From: Takakia lepidozioides
Lineage: Eukaryota; Streptophyta; Takakiopsida; Takakiales; Takakiaceae
DNA: 64,000 bases
Assembly (NCBI GenBank): GCA_030704615.1
Contig: CM060732.1
Span: 46,853,053 to 46,917,052 of the forward strand
Reading direction: 5' to 3'
The notes below the pieces were generated by a model. It was not told the origin of the DNA. It made no database searches and saw only the letters and a list, made by a program, of their open reading frames with translations. The position numbers were made by a program, and so were the translations under genes. This document shows positions 22,441-33,088 of the stretch, in pieces. The number at the start of each line of letters is the position of its first letter. The stretch's first letter is position 1.

Positions 22441-23015
22441 AACCAATTATAGGTGTGTCTGTACCATGTGTGGGACTAGGTACATATCATAAGCATTTCA
22501 TCCCAGGGTCTGGTATCGTTGGTGAAGACTCGCTGAAGAGGCCTCCTTCATACCTGGCATTTAATGGTATCAAAGTAGATGTTAAATTTTTAATGTATCA
22601 GTCTGTTATGTATATTGTTTTGTTTTGGCCTGGTATGGTATTGTATCAGTATTGCAATTTCAAAAACTTATACTTGGGGTATATCAAGACTGGTATCAAT
22701 ACAGCTCCATGGTATAAATTCTCCACGGCAGGTATAAAATTGGACACATTTCTGAATGGCAAAAGCAGGGCCTCCCCCACCTCAATCAAAGAGCCGCAAC
22801 TCTCCATTGCTGCACCCTAAATCCCCAACGCTCCCCATATTTATACCTAGGGTGCAAGCGATAGCGGAAGATAGAGTACTGGTATTGACATTAAAGCTGC
22901 GTTCTTTGCAATACCAGGCTGGTCTGGTAGGAGCCCAGGTATTAGTGTTTCGCTATATTTCACTATATTGCCCCCCCTTGCTTATACCCGCCTGGTCTGG
23001 TACCCTGCTGCAATA
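22441..23015. repeat. GGTAT/ATACC-rich dispersed repeat (TACCAG family)
   Basis: Many TGGTAT and ATACC(A/T)GG words, e.g. ATACCAGGCTGGTCTGGTA at about 22911. The same style recurs at 49.3-51.0 kb. Probably a degenerate foldback-type repeat. Confidence 0.55.
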
Positions 23016-23024
23016 ACCTTACCG

Positions 23025-23205
23025 TGCTGACAACCAAGTTGTAACCCAGTGGTAATAGGCACATACCACCTCGGAGGTGGTTGTGGGTTCAATCCAACCT
23101 TGGTGTCAGAAAGGTGTCCACTGTCCTAGCCGAAGGCAGTCCCTTCGGGGTGAAGAGACACCATAATTTACACTTCCTTGGGGATCTGTCAAATATTTAT
23201 TTATT
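23025..23205 (+). mobile_element. tRNA-derived SINE, copy 1
   Basis: AACCCAGTGGTAATAGGC resembles a pol III A box and GTGGGTTCAATCC a B box, spaced about 40 bp. The body ends in ACCATAATTTACAC and a TATTTATTTATTT tail. A reverse-strand copy at 29.43-29.58 kb shares the CACATACCACCTC…GTTGTGGGTTCAATCCA part and the ACCATAATTTACAC 3' part. Confidence 0.65.
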
Positions 23206-23215
23206 TACCCGTGTT

Positions 23216-23700
23216 GATACCCCGCCTTGCCCCCATACACCGGTCCAACACTGAAATTATAATGTCTCTTCAATCTGGATATCGACAGCCTTCTATTTGG
23301 AGGTGAAGACGTTGAATCCTAGGTCACCTTGGTTATGCACACACAAGACGTAAACACCGAACCATTGGGCTACTTAAGGCTCTAGTGCAATGTTTTTAAA
23401 TCTGGCGAAAGATCGCCAGATTTCGTCCTGGAAAATGGGTCAGCTACTTTTACAAAGAAATAGGGAGAGTAAGAATTTGTTTTTTTTTAAATCGAAGAAT
23501 TCGCCAGAAAGCGCCATTGATTATTTATCAGAAGCCAGATTTTTCCTACGTGGACATGTTAAAATGTGACACCTCCCTACCACCTCGTTATTCTCGCCAC
23601 ATGGGCGCTGGGTAGAACTTACATGTGCAATTTTGGAAAAGTGAAAAAAAATTGCTATATTGTGAATTAGTATATATACACCATAATTTAGGCTTCATTC
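23216..23700. other. intergenic stretch, no gene seen
   Basis: AT-rich sequence with a small inverted motif, GGCGAAAGATCGCCAGATTT, near 23404. No coding or RNA feature is supported. Confidence 0.3.
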
Positions 23701-24119
23701 GGGAGGTCATTTTTTTGAGTATATACATGTCACATTTTTTGCAAACCGCGAGGCCTGGGAGTGGGTGCCTGGTATGTTGGAAAGCCCTCGAGGAGGAGAG
23801 GTGCACTGGCTTGGTCTCATGACTTTTGGACCTGTAGTGTGGGAAATATGGATTTCCAAGTACTTTTGGTCGCTATAAATTCATGAAAAATAGCAAAGTG
23901 GGCAATCGTGGGACAATGGTGGGACCCTTGACAGGAGATATATCAAGGGAAAGCTCTCCAGTTCAAATCTGGTTGTAGGCTTTGTGGAAAAAACGATGAG
24001 ATATGGCTAAAACGAATTTCAAGTACTTTTGGTCGTTGCACAATGATTGGAGCCGAGATATCAAGGGAAAGGTCGGTGGTTCAAATCTGGTCGTAGGCTC
24101 TGTGGAAAAAAAAAATGAT

Positions 24120-24600
24120 CAAATATGGCTTGCTACATATATTGATGCATTTGGACTTAGATGACATTGGACACACGGCATGCCGCGCTGCAACGGCATG
24201 CCGCGCGTTGCAACGGCATGCCGAGATGCTTTTGCAACGGCAAGCTGCAGATGCCGTCGCTGAAGTTGCTCGAAGCTGCACCCCAGCGGTCACCCTGCAC
24301 GGCAATTAAGCCACCGGCCTTTGTAAAATCCCAAACATCATCACCAATTTGGTGGAGGATGCAGGGCTTGGCACATGCTCACGGCACACGGATGTCAACG
24401 AATGTTGACCGTCTAGGAGCTCGCAATTGGCCCAACACGCGGTGGCATGGGGTCGACCAAATTCTCAAGGTCATTGTGTCACTCATGGCAATGCGCAACA
24501 CGTAGTATGTGCACACAACCCGCGTCCAACACATGGGTGGCTTGTGCTTGGGTGGCTTGTGCTTGTTATGGAGGGGAGAACTTAATGTGAATGGGTGGGC
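24120..24600. other. non-array insert within the tandem array
   Basis: Breaks the regular unit. Contains a short GC-rich tandem, GCAACGGCATGCCGCGC, at about 24180-24235, then unique-looking sequence. No gene is supported. Confidence 0.4.
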
Positions 24601-24800
24601 CACAGCTACGGTTCATTTTCAGAGACACACCAAGTGGGCCGCCATAGCTTCAGTAGCGGGGCAGATTTAGAGGCCACCATTGGAGAGCACCCCTCCTCAT
24701 CGATGGCTTTCCAAGGGCACCAACACCAGGGCTGGCCCTGCGGTTCGGGACATCTCAACGTGACAAAACAAACAAAACAAACAAAGTGGCTTCCTTCATA
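24600..24800 (-). repeat. inverted partial array unit
   Basis: Read on the minus strand this stretch gives GTCACGTTGAGATGTCCCG and GGAAAGCCATCGATGAGGAG, i.e. the array unit in the opposite orientation to its neighbours. Confidence 0.75.
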
Positions 24801-27101
24801 TATTGATAGGGTAGCCTCTACCAATAGAAAAAATAAAAAAGTGGGCATTCGTGGGACAATGGTTGGAGCCTCGATGGGAGAGATATCAAGGGAAAGGTCT
24901 CCGGTTCAAATCTGTTCGTAGGCTCTGTGGGAAAAAAATTACTTAGATGACATTGGACACTTGGGCCAACGGCAAAGGTTACCCTAGAGGTTGCATTTGG
25001 GCATCAACATAGGAGACGCACTTTGATACATAGGGGATTGCACTTGGACTTAGATGACAGTGGACACTTGGGCCAACGGCATAGGCTTCCCTAGTCAATC
25101 TATGAAGCGAGACGATTGTTTTGTTTTGTTTTGTTTGTTTTGTCACGTTGAGATGTCTCAAACCACAAGACCCCAACACTGGTGCTTGGTACTGTTGGAA
25201 TGCCCTCGACGAGGAGGGGTGCACGGGCTTGGTCTCATGATTTTTGGACCCGCATTGTGGGAGATGTGGAATTCCAATTGCTTTTGGTCGCTGGAAATTC
25301 GTAAAAAATAGCAAAAATGGCAAAGTGGGCAATCATGGGACAATAGTTGGAGCCACGAGAGGAGAGATATCAAGGGAAATGTCTCCAGTTCAAATCTGGT
25401 CGTAGGCTATGTGGAAAAAAAATGATTTGGACTTAGATGACATTGGACCCTTGGGCCAACGGCACATGCTACCCTAGAGGTCACATTTGGGCCTCAACAT
25501 AGGAAACGCACTTTGATACATATGGAATTGCACTTGGACTTAGATAACACTCGACAATTGGGCCAACAACACAGGCTACCCTAGTATTGATATAAATGAA
25601 GCCAGTCTATTTGTTTTGTTTGTTTTGTCACGTTGAGATGTCCCAAACCGCGGGGCCTGAGCGCTGGTGCTTGGTGCAGTTGGAAAGCCCTTTGATGAGG
25701 AGGGGTGCACCGATCTGGTCTCATGATTTTTGGACCTACAGTGTGGGAGATACGGAATTTCAAGTACTTTTGGTCGCTGGAAATTCACAAAAAATAGCGA
25801 AAATGGCAAAGTGGGGATTCGTGGGCAATGGTGGAGCCTCGACGGGAGAGATATCAAGGGAAAGGTCTCCGGTTCAAATCTGGTCGTAGGCTCTGTGGAA
25901 AAAAACTTACATAGATGACATTGGACACTTGGGCCAACGACAAATGCTACCCTAGAGGTTGCATTTGGGCCTTGATATAGGAGACGCACTTTGATACATA
26001 GGGGATTGCACTTGGACTTAGGCGACTCTGGACACTTGGGCCAACGGCACATGCTACCCTAGTCAAAAGCTAGTTTGTTTGTTTTGTTTTGTTTTGTCAC
26101 GTTGACATGTACCGAACCGCGGGCCCAGCCCTGGCTTGGTACCGTTGGAAAGCCCTAGATGAGGAGGGGTGCACCGACCTGGTCTCATGATTTTTGGTTG
26201 CGGTGTGGAGATACGGAATCTCAAGTACTTTTGGTCGCTGGAAATTCGCAAAAAATAGCGAAAATGGCAAAGTGGCCATTCATGGGGCAATGGTTGGAGC
26301 CTTGACAGGAGAGATATCAAGGGAAAGGTCTCCGGTTCAAATCTGGTCATAGGCTCTGTGGGAAAAAAAATTACTTAGATGACATTAGACACTTGGGCCA
26401 AAGGCAAATGCTACCCTAGGGGTTGCATTTGGGCCTCGACATAGGAGACACACTTCGATACATAGGGGATTGCACTTGGACTTGGATGACACTGGACACT
26501 TGGGCCAACGGCAGAGGCTACCCTAGTCAATCTTTGAAGCGAGACGTTTGTTTTGTTTTGTCACATTGAGATGTCCCAAACCGTGAGGCCCCGGCGTTGG
26601 TGCTTGGTACCGTTGGAAAGCCCTCGACGAGAAGGGGTGCACGGGCTTGGTCTCATGATTTTTGGACCTGCGGTGTGGGAGATGCGGAATTCCAAGTACT
26701 TTTGGTTGCTGGAAATTCACAAAAAATAGCAAAAATGGCAAAGTGGGCATTCCTAGGACAATGGTTGGAGCCTTGACGGGAGTGATATCTAGGGAAAGGT
26801 CTCCGGTTCAAATCTGGTCTAGGCTCTCTGGAAAAAGAAAAAATTATTAGATATGGGATTGCACTTGGACTTAGATGACACTAGACGCTTGGGCCTGTAC
26901 ATGGGAGATGCACTTGGATACATGAATAGAAGATTGCACTTGGGCTTAGAGGTCGCTCTTGGGCCTCGACATAGGAGACCCACTTGGATACATAAGAAAT
27001 TGCACTAGGGCTTAGATTTCAAGTCTTCACACATGGGCCATGACATAGGAGATGCTACTTGAATACATAGGGGATTGCACTTGGACTTAGATGACACTGG
27101 A

Positions 27102-28366
27102 TAGGGAATTCCAAAAAGGCCTCCATGTGAAATGCATTGCAATTCACTTGATCACCCCCCTAAAAGTGCGCAATTCAATTGAATTGCAAGGGCAATTCGA
27201 TTGAACTGCTAAAACTAGCTTGAAAACAACCCTAATTTGCAATTCAATTGAATTGTCGGCACACGATTCAATTGAATTGTTGACTGCAATTCAATTGAAT
27301 TGCGAATTGGCAATTCAATTGAATTGCTGACTACAATTCAATTGAATTGTAATCTATAATTTTTAACTTGTTTCTGTATATATATGTACATATCTAAATT
27401 ATACATATATGCATACAATAGTATAAGCTAAATATACATGTTGCCCGTCTATTCTTGCTGTCCATCTATCAATCCTTTGCCCTTGGTAAGGCTTGAGCCC
27501 GAGATAAGCCTAAGGGAGAGCGAGAGGGGGAGAGGGAGAGAGGAAGTCACGAAACGCTTGTAAAAGCGAATTGTCCCTCTTTGTGGATGAATATATGTGC
27601 TATGTACTATGTACATATACCAAACATGATACCAATGTAAGAGTATCAACGTATAAGAGTTTGATATATTAAACTTTATATAGAACACACATCCCAACAT
27701 CCTCCGGCTCTCGGGTTTTGGAGCTGTTCCGTTTTTGATATCTTGCCGGTTGGCAACAAACATGATACCTTTGTAAGAGTATCGAAACAATATTATTTTT
27801 TTAAATTCTCAAGATGAACATATCATTTGTTTTCTTTGTCCTAGGCCAGATACTAGTGTTAGGGGACTACATGATGATGCAGGGGAAGCCTTTCATCAAT
27901 TGTCAGGTTTGATTTTGTCTGTTTCTTTCAGAGCCAGCAATGTTTCTTTCGCCAGAAGCTGCTGATCCCTCTCCCTCTCTGACTCTCCCTTTCTCGCTCA
28001 GGCTGAGGCTGGCTTTACAACTCCACAATTTCCTCAAGGGCACAAGAAAGAGGGGCAACAAGAATAGACGGGCAACATGTATTTTTAGCTTATACTCTTA
28101 TATGTGTATAAGTATAATTTGAATATATACATATACATATATTATTATTATTATATACAGAAACAAGTTAAAAATTATAGATTACAATTCAATTGAATTG
28201 CCAACTCGCAATTCAATTGATTTGCAAATTCACAATTCAATTGAATCGTGTACTAGTTTTAGCAGTTCAATTGAATTGCTCTTGCAATTCAATTGAACTG
28301 CACACTTTTAGGGGGGTGATCAAGTGAATTGCAATGCATTTCACATCAAGGCCTTTGGAATTCCCT
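27102..28366. mobile_element. foldback DNA transposon with long terminal inverted repeats
   Basis: The left end TAGGGAATTCC…GGCCTCCATGTGAAATGC and the right end are inverted copies: the reverse complement of the right end reads AGGGAATTCCAAAGGCC. Similarity between arms continues inward about 400 bp, to TGTTGCCCGTCTATTCTTG at 27441 and its inverse near 28055. The arms are studded with the palindrome CAATTCAATTGAATTG. ACACTGGA flanks both sides (27094-27101 and 28367-28374), an 8-bp duplication, or 7 bp if the terminal A belongs to the element. TAGGG ends with 8 bp fit a hAT-like element (family inference). No transposase is encoded. Confidence 0.85.
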
Positions 28367-28374
28367 ACACTGGA

Positions 28375-28435
28375 CACATGGGGCCAACGGCATAGGCTAC
28401 CCTAGTATATAGTAAGTGAACCTATTTGTTTGGAC
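28375..28435 (+). repeat. continuation of the interrupted array unit
   Basis: CACATGGGGCCAACGGCATAGG followed by CTACCCTAG matches the part of the array unit expected after GATGACACTGGA, so the transposon split this unit. Confidence 0.75.
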
Positions 28436-28960
28436 AAAGTTTCAACCCTATGCAATGATTGTTTCTGAATCCTCCTATGTGCTTTCATAATTTATGTTTT
28501 ATTTGGAGAAGTTTGGCAATTTCATCCACGAGAAAATAGGGAACAACATATTCTATTTTATTTTTTTAGGTCAAAATATTGCGAAAATTCGCCAGAAATA
28601 GAAATTATGACCCTATGTACCAGTGTTGTGCGGTTAGTTGTTTTTTTTTAATATCATTCTATTACGGATGTTAACTTTAACTTTGTGAACACTATGCGGT
28701 TATGGACAAATGGAATTTATGTCAGGATCCCTCCTATATGAGGTTGATGGCTATCCATGATACAAACTCCATTTGTCATAGACCTACAATATGCGCGGAT
28801 ATTTGATTGAGCCTCAAACCCTGGTGGCGGGTCCCAACCCCAATATATATATATGTGGATCTACCATAGGGTTCCATAGCCGATTTATGGACTAGATAGT
28901 GGCTGCGAGGAGGCCTGCTACGGTTAAATAGTAGGGGCTCCGTATATACCAGTGTTGTGC
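28436..28960. other. intergenic stretch, no gene seen
   Basis: AT-rich. CCAGTGTTGTGCGG occurs at about 28619 and again at about 28949, suggesting an old duplication. Nothing coding is supported. Confidence 0.3.
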
Positions 28961-28969
28961 GGGTTTTGC

Positions 28970-29140
28970 CTTTTTAAGGAACCCGCCGGGTCCGGGTGCG
29001 GTTTTTTTTTCGGAGCCAAGTCCAGGTCCGGATCTGGGTTTTTGAGATTTGGAAAATCCGGGTCCGGGTTTGTCAACACGGACTCGGGTTAGGGTCCGGG
29101 TAGTTGTTGGGAAATATTAGCGGGTTCACGGGTTCGGATC
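28970..29140. repeat. GGGTCCGGGT-rich low-complexity tract
   Basis: Irregular repetition of CCGGGT and GGTCCGG with interspersed T runs. No reading frame is conserved through it. Confidence 0.75.
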
Positions 29141-29424
29141 CGGGTCCTAATTTATTGATTAAATCAATTAGAAAAATAAGATTAATTAGGGATAAAATTA
29201 TTTTTGGCTGGAAAAAACTTTAAATCCTAATAATGAATTTTATTTTAAGAGACATTCCTTCAAAATATACCATGAATATGAATATGTATACCACGAATAA
29301 GAATTAAAATAGAAGTTTGAGTTCCATTTTCTATTTTTCAATATCAATTCATTAAACATGTTAAGAATAGTAATATGCCTCAAGGGTAGATCACTATTGC
29401 ATGGATGTGTGGGATCTGGCCTAA

Positions 29425-29580
29425 TAATAATATATGAAGCCTCCTTTGGGAGGTGTAAATTATGGTTCCATAGGGCCCAACTTTGTGACACCACTCCGTG
29501 GATTGAACCCACAACCGCTTTTGAGGTGGTATGTGGGCTACAACGTGGTGGGGTTGGCTGTTGCAGTGGCCTATTCATAC
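29425..29580 (-). mobile_element. tRNA-derived SINE, copy 2
   Basis: On the minus strand: CCCACATACCACCTC, GCGGTTGTGGGTTCAATCCA (B-box-like), GGTGTCACAAAG, then ACCATAATTTACACCTCCC. These blocks occur in the same order as in the plus-strand copy at 23.03-23.2 kb. The A-box region is weaker here. Confidence 0.65.
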
Positions 29581-29861
29581 TAGGGCTTCGCGTTGCTCCG
29601 CACTACTAGCGACGACTTCTGAGAAGGACGCCCGGACGGATGGGCCATACTGGAGGAACTTGAGAGAGAGTTGGAGGGGTTTTCCATGGGTCGTCTTGGT
29701 ACAACAAGTAGATTTGGACTATGATAAATCAATATTTTTTTTATTATCCGTTGTGAGCATGCATTGGAAAAATATAGACTTTTTGAAAAGGAGAAGGAGG
29801 ATGGTCTTTATAAAATATGGTGGCCCTTACATGGAACGTTTAGAAGTGTCTAATTTAAGCT

Positions 29862-30597
29862 CTACCAAGCTATGCTTTTGCTCCAATTGTCGTCGTTCGA
29901 TTCTGTCTCTTCTGGTGCTTTGGCCAGCAGTTTGACCCCTTTTAATTGGAATGAAAGCCCGTGTTTCTTGTGACGGAAATTCATCCAATATCGGATGTTA
30001 CACTTGATTGCAACGAGATCCCCTGAACGTACGGATTGTCCATCCATTTTTTGGCCATTTTCGTTAAGGACTTCTATTGTATTGTACATCCCGTCATTGT
30101 TTGTTTTGTGACGTTTGTTGTTATTGGACGTCGATCTAGAGTTGTTTGTGTTGTTTTTTTAGGAGCTTTTTCGTGAAGCTCATGTTGTTTTCACCCATCC
30201 ACCTCGTGTCCTCGCCTCTCCTCTTCCAATGATCGGACCATTCCGTTATTATATTTGCGTAGTCGAACTGGAAATGGCTGTCTTCTATCAATATTGTGAA
30301 TTTTGCGTCTTTTAGTTCTTCGGCAAAAGTCACGAATCTGTAATTCCCGGTTTTGCCAAGGTAGGGGAATTTTGCAATACCTACGAAGATTGCTATTTCT
30401 TCACGGTCCGAAGGGACGTTCCACAAGGTGCTGTGGAAGTTTGTACTGTTGGGCAGGCGTTTCCACGTGTTCCCCACCTTAAGGGCATGGTGGTCATTGG
30501 ACGCGAAACTGTCGTATATCACGTTTGTCATGTCTTGGTGGGTTATGTCTTTGTCTGTTACAGTGTCTATTGTGTCGGCTATTTCTGATGTTGACAT
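29862..30597 (-). pseudogene. unrecognised gene with homopolymer frameshift, virus-like flavour
   Basis: The first frame (30597-30136) starts MSTSEIADTIDTVTDKDI and has a compact folded-looking body (EEIAIFVGIAKFPYLGKTG, FTILIEDSHFQFDYANII). It stops shortly after an A7 run (about 30155-30161). A second frame continues without a gap from that run through an Asn/Ser/Thr-rich linker to GDLVAIKCNIRYWMNF and GLSFQLKGVKLLAKAPEE, ending at 29862. Together they would give roughly 240 residues. The C-terminal pattern recalls small beta-rich nucleic-acid-binding proteins of large DNA viruses of algae, but this is only an impression. A TATATA box at 30653-30660 and a CT-rich leader suggest the gene was once expressed. 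The frameshift may be a sequencing error. Confidence 0.45.
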
Positions 30598-30652
30598 GGT
30601 TGTTTGTATGTATGGTGTAGAGAGAGAGATAGAGAGGCGGGGGTAGCTGAAA

Positions 30653-30660
30653 GTATATAT
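30653..30660 (-). promoter_or_regulatory. possible TATA box
   Basis: The minus strand reads ATATATAC about 55 nt upstream of the ATG at 30597, followed by a pyrimidine-rich CTCTCTATCTCTCTCTC leader. Confidence 0.4.
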
Positions 30661-30719
30661 CGGTGGATTTTTGAGGAGAATTAAACCCTAAGAGTGCGAC
30701 TGTAAAATTAATCACGTTA

Positions 30720-31196
30720 ATCTATAGAACTGTGGCTGTCTCTCTCAGACCGAGGTTGATGCTACACCGCTTTGTTGGGAAGTTAGGTGCAAAGTGCGAT
30801 GCAACAATATGTTATATTTTTTTCTGCTCCACCTGCACTTGCAACAAGATGTCATTGTTAAACCTTATGGCTATATTTCCTTGCTTATGTATTGTGTGTA
30901 AGTCGGTAATTCTTTGGCTACCCAAAGACTGGATCTCACAACTGGCTTGTTTTGCAACTGCCCTTGGGAAATGACCATCTTAATTGCACATGTCACGTCA
31001 CTTCAAACAATTATATATTCAAGACTTCTAGTGCAGGGTTTGAGACTTACTGTCCAGTGGCATTAGGGCAAGCGACACTGTGAGCGAGAGAACCACGAAA
31101 GTAGTTAGATCAGCAGGTTGAATTGAACAACTTAGAGAGGAGTAGTGCTTAGGGGCCTGCCCACTTGCACTTTCAGTTAGTGTCTGCAACAGTTAG
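30720..31196. other. intergenic stretch, no gene seen
   Basis: Short frames only; no recognised repeat or RNA feature. Confidence 0.3.
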
Positions 31197-32791
31197 TTAG
31201 TGTTCCAACTTACAGTTAAATGCATCCCCCCCACCAAAAAAAGAAGAGCTTGTTTCAGGTTCGCTGAACTTAAATGTGATGCTGCCCACGAGGATATCGT
31301 ACAGAATCACATCTGGTACAATTCCAGCTTTTGCGATACAACCATGCACCTCTTGCCCTTTTCCAGGGCTGCCAGGCTTGCACAAGCATTGGAATCACAA
31401 ACAAACATGATGTGGTTGGCCTCACCCCTTTGCACATCATTTGCTCATAGGTCTCCAAAGCCTCCATCCCGCGCCTCTGCTGTGCATACCCTGCAAGCAT
31501 CGCGTTGGGCAGTGTTCAGAATGACATTCCAGATTTGACGATGTCACCATGGGCCTCTTTCCCCTTTTCCAGGGCTGCCAGGCTAGCACACGCACTGCAA
31601 ATGCAAACATACGTGCCTTTAGTTGACCATCTACCCATGCAGGTTACTTGTAGCTATTGATCCACAGGGAATCATAGGTAATCTGGAGCTTGAAGTCCGG
31701 TCCCCTTTGATGAATCTCGACCCACACTCTATCCCTGCTCCTTCAACTATCCATGCCTCTGCACAAATCATGCATACATCCTTGCCTTGCTGCTAGCAGC
31801 TGACAATGACAGCCTGTGACAGGCTCAATAAACTCTGGAATAGAGCTCCAAAGCCTCCATCCCGTGCCCCTGCTGTGCATACCCCTGCAAGCATCGCGTT
31901 CCACGACACCACATCTCGTTCAGCCATAACATTCGCATCCTTAATGCACCCACATTTGGCATACATGTCCACCAAGGCAGTGTTCAGGATGACATCTGGT
32001 ACAATTCAAGCTTTGACGATGTCACCATTGACCTCTTTCCCCTTTTCCAGAGCTCCCAGGCTTTCACACGCATTGCAAACACAAACAAACGTGATGTTGT
32101 TGGTTTTCACCCCTTCGCACATCATTTGCTCATAGGTCTCCAAAGCCTCCATCCCGCACCCTTGCTGTGCATATCTTGCAATCATCACACTCCACGACAC
32201 CACATCACGTTCAGCCATACTCCATTTGCATCCTCGATGCACCCACATCGCATACATGTCCACCAGGGCAGTGTTCAGGATGACATCTGGTACAATTCCA
32301 GCTTTTGACGATGCAACCATGGACCTCTTTACCCTTTTCTAGGCTTCACTCCTTCGCACATCATTTGCTCATACATCTCCAAAGCCACCATCCTGCGCCC
32401 CTGCTGTGCATATTCTGCAACATCATGTTCCATGACACCACATTTCGTTCAGCCATACGGTCAAACACTCCCCTTTGCATGCTCAATGCTCCCACATTTG
32501 GCATACATGTCTACCAAGGTATTGTTCAGGATCACATCTGGTACAATTCCAGCTCTGAAGATGTCATTCAGCCTGCATATTGTTGAAAACTGCCTTTGCA
32601 TCTTTAATGCACCCACATTTGGCATACATATTGTCCACCAGGGCAGTGTTCAGAATGACATCTGCTACAATTCCAGCTTTGACGAGGTCATCATGGACCT
32701 CTTTCCCCTTTTCCAGGGCTCCCAGGCTTGCATACACATTGCAAATGCAACCGAACGTGATGTGGTTGGGCTTCACCCCTTCACGCATCAT
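31197..32791 (-). pseudogene. PPR-repeat pseudogene block (second copy)
   Basis: Several minus-strand fragments carry plant P-L-S type pentatricopeptide motifs: [60 protein letters not shown] and KAGIVPDVIL. Fragments sit in different frames with stops between them, e.g. 32791-32564, 32320-32006, 31975-31793 and 31500-31270. PPR proteins bind organellar RNA, but no intact array remains here. A 190-bp segment at 31622-31812 duplicates the N-terminal part of the upstream copy (34262-34455), so the block grew by segmental duplication. Confidence 0.8.
31622..31812. repeat. segmental duplicate of 34262-34455
   Basis: Both segments start AGTTGACCATCTACCCATGC and share GATGAATCT…GACCCACACTCTATCCCTGC and GCCTTGCTGCTAG…AGCTGACAATGACAGC. 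They are in the same orientation, about 2.64 kb apart. Confidence 0.85.
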
Positions 32792-32802
32792 TTGCTCATA
32801 CC

Positions 32803-32850
32803 CCTGTACCTCTGTTTACTAACTTTGAAAGTTTCGAGGTTGAACCTCAC
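32803..32850 (+). mobile_element. short LINE fragment
   Basis: CTGTACCTCTGTTTACTAAC followed by TTTGAAAGTTTCGAGG closely matches the LINE ORF2 segment at about 60090-60130 in copy B. It interrupts the PPR sequence. No other part of the LINE is present. Confidence 0.55.
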
Positions 32851-33088
32851 CCTGAGTTAAAATTACAGTAGTGTCAAGGTTGCCCTTCACTCATCCATGT
32901 TACAAACCGGAAATGAGTTCAGGGTTTTATGCCTAACTGTTGTTTGGACATTATGCATTCTTCCAACATGGCCTTGGACACATCAGCTTTCCAAGTTAAC
33001 TTTCAAGTCAACTTCATTTTAGTAGGGTCAGTTCCTCTTGCCTAATATTCAGGCACTTGAAATCTCCTCTTCCCGTTCTGCCAGGACT

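Larger units (their letters stand above)
23700..27101 (+). repeat. tandem array of about 470-480-bp tRNA-like units
   Basis: The unit carries GTCACGTTGAGATGTCCC, GTTGGAAAGCCCTCGA, GGTCTCATGATTTTTGGAC, ACTTTTGGTCGCTGGAAATTC and AGAGATATCAAGGGAAAGG, and ends with CCGGTTCAAATCTGGTC then TAGGCTCTGTGG and an A run. The AGAGATATCAAGGG landmark falls at about 23935, 24055, 24877, 25360, 25843, 26310 and 26778, giving periods of 465-485 bp in the regular part. GGTTCAAATCT is B-box-like, and GGAGCCT before it can pair with AGGCTCT after it, as in a tRNA acceptor stem. The right end is interrupted by a foldback transposon and resumes at 28375. Confidence 0.85.

Noticed and set aside
23700-27101. CRISPR-like array
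   Set aside because: Units are about 470 bp and nearly identical throughout, without short repeats and unique spacers; the setting is a eukaryotic genome.
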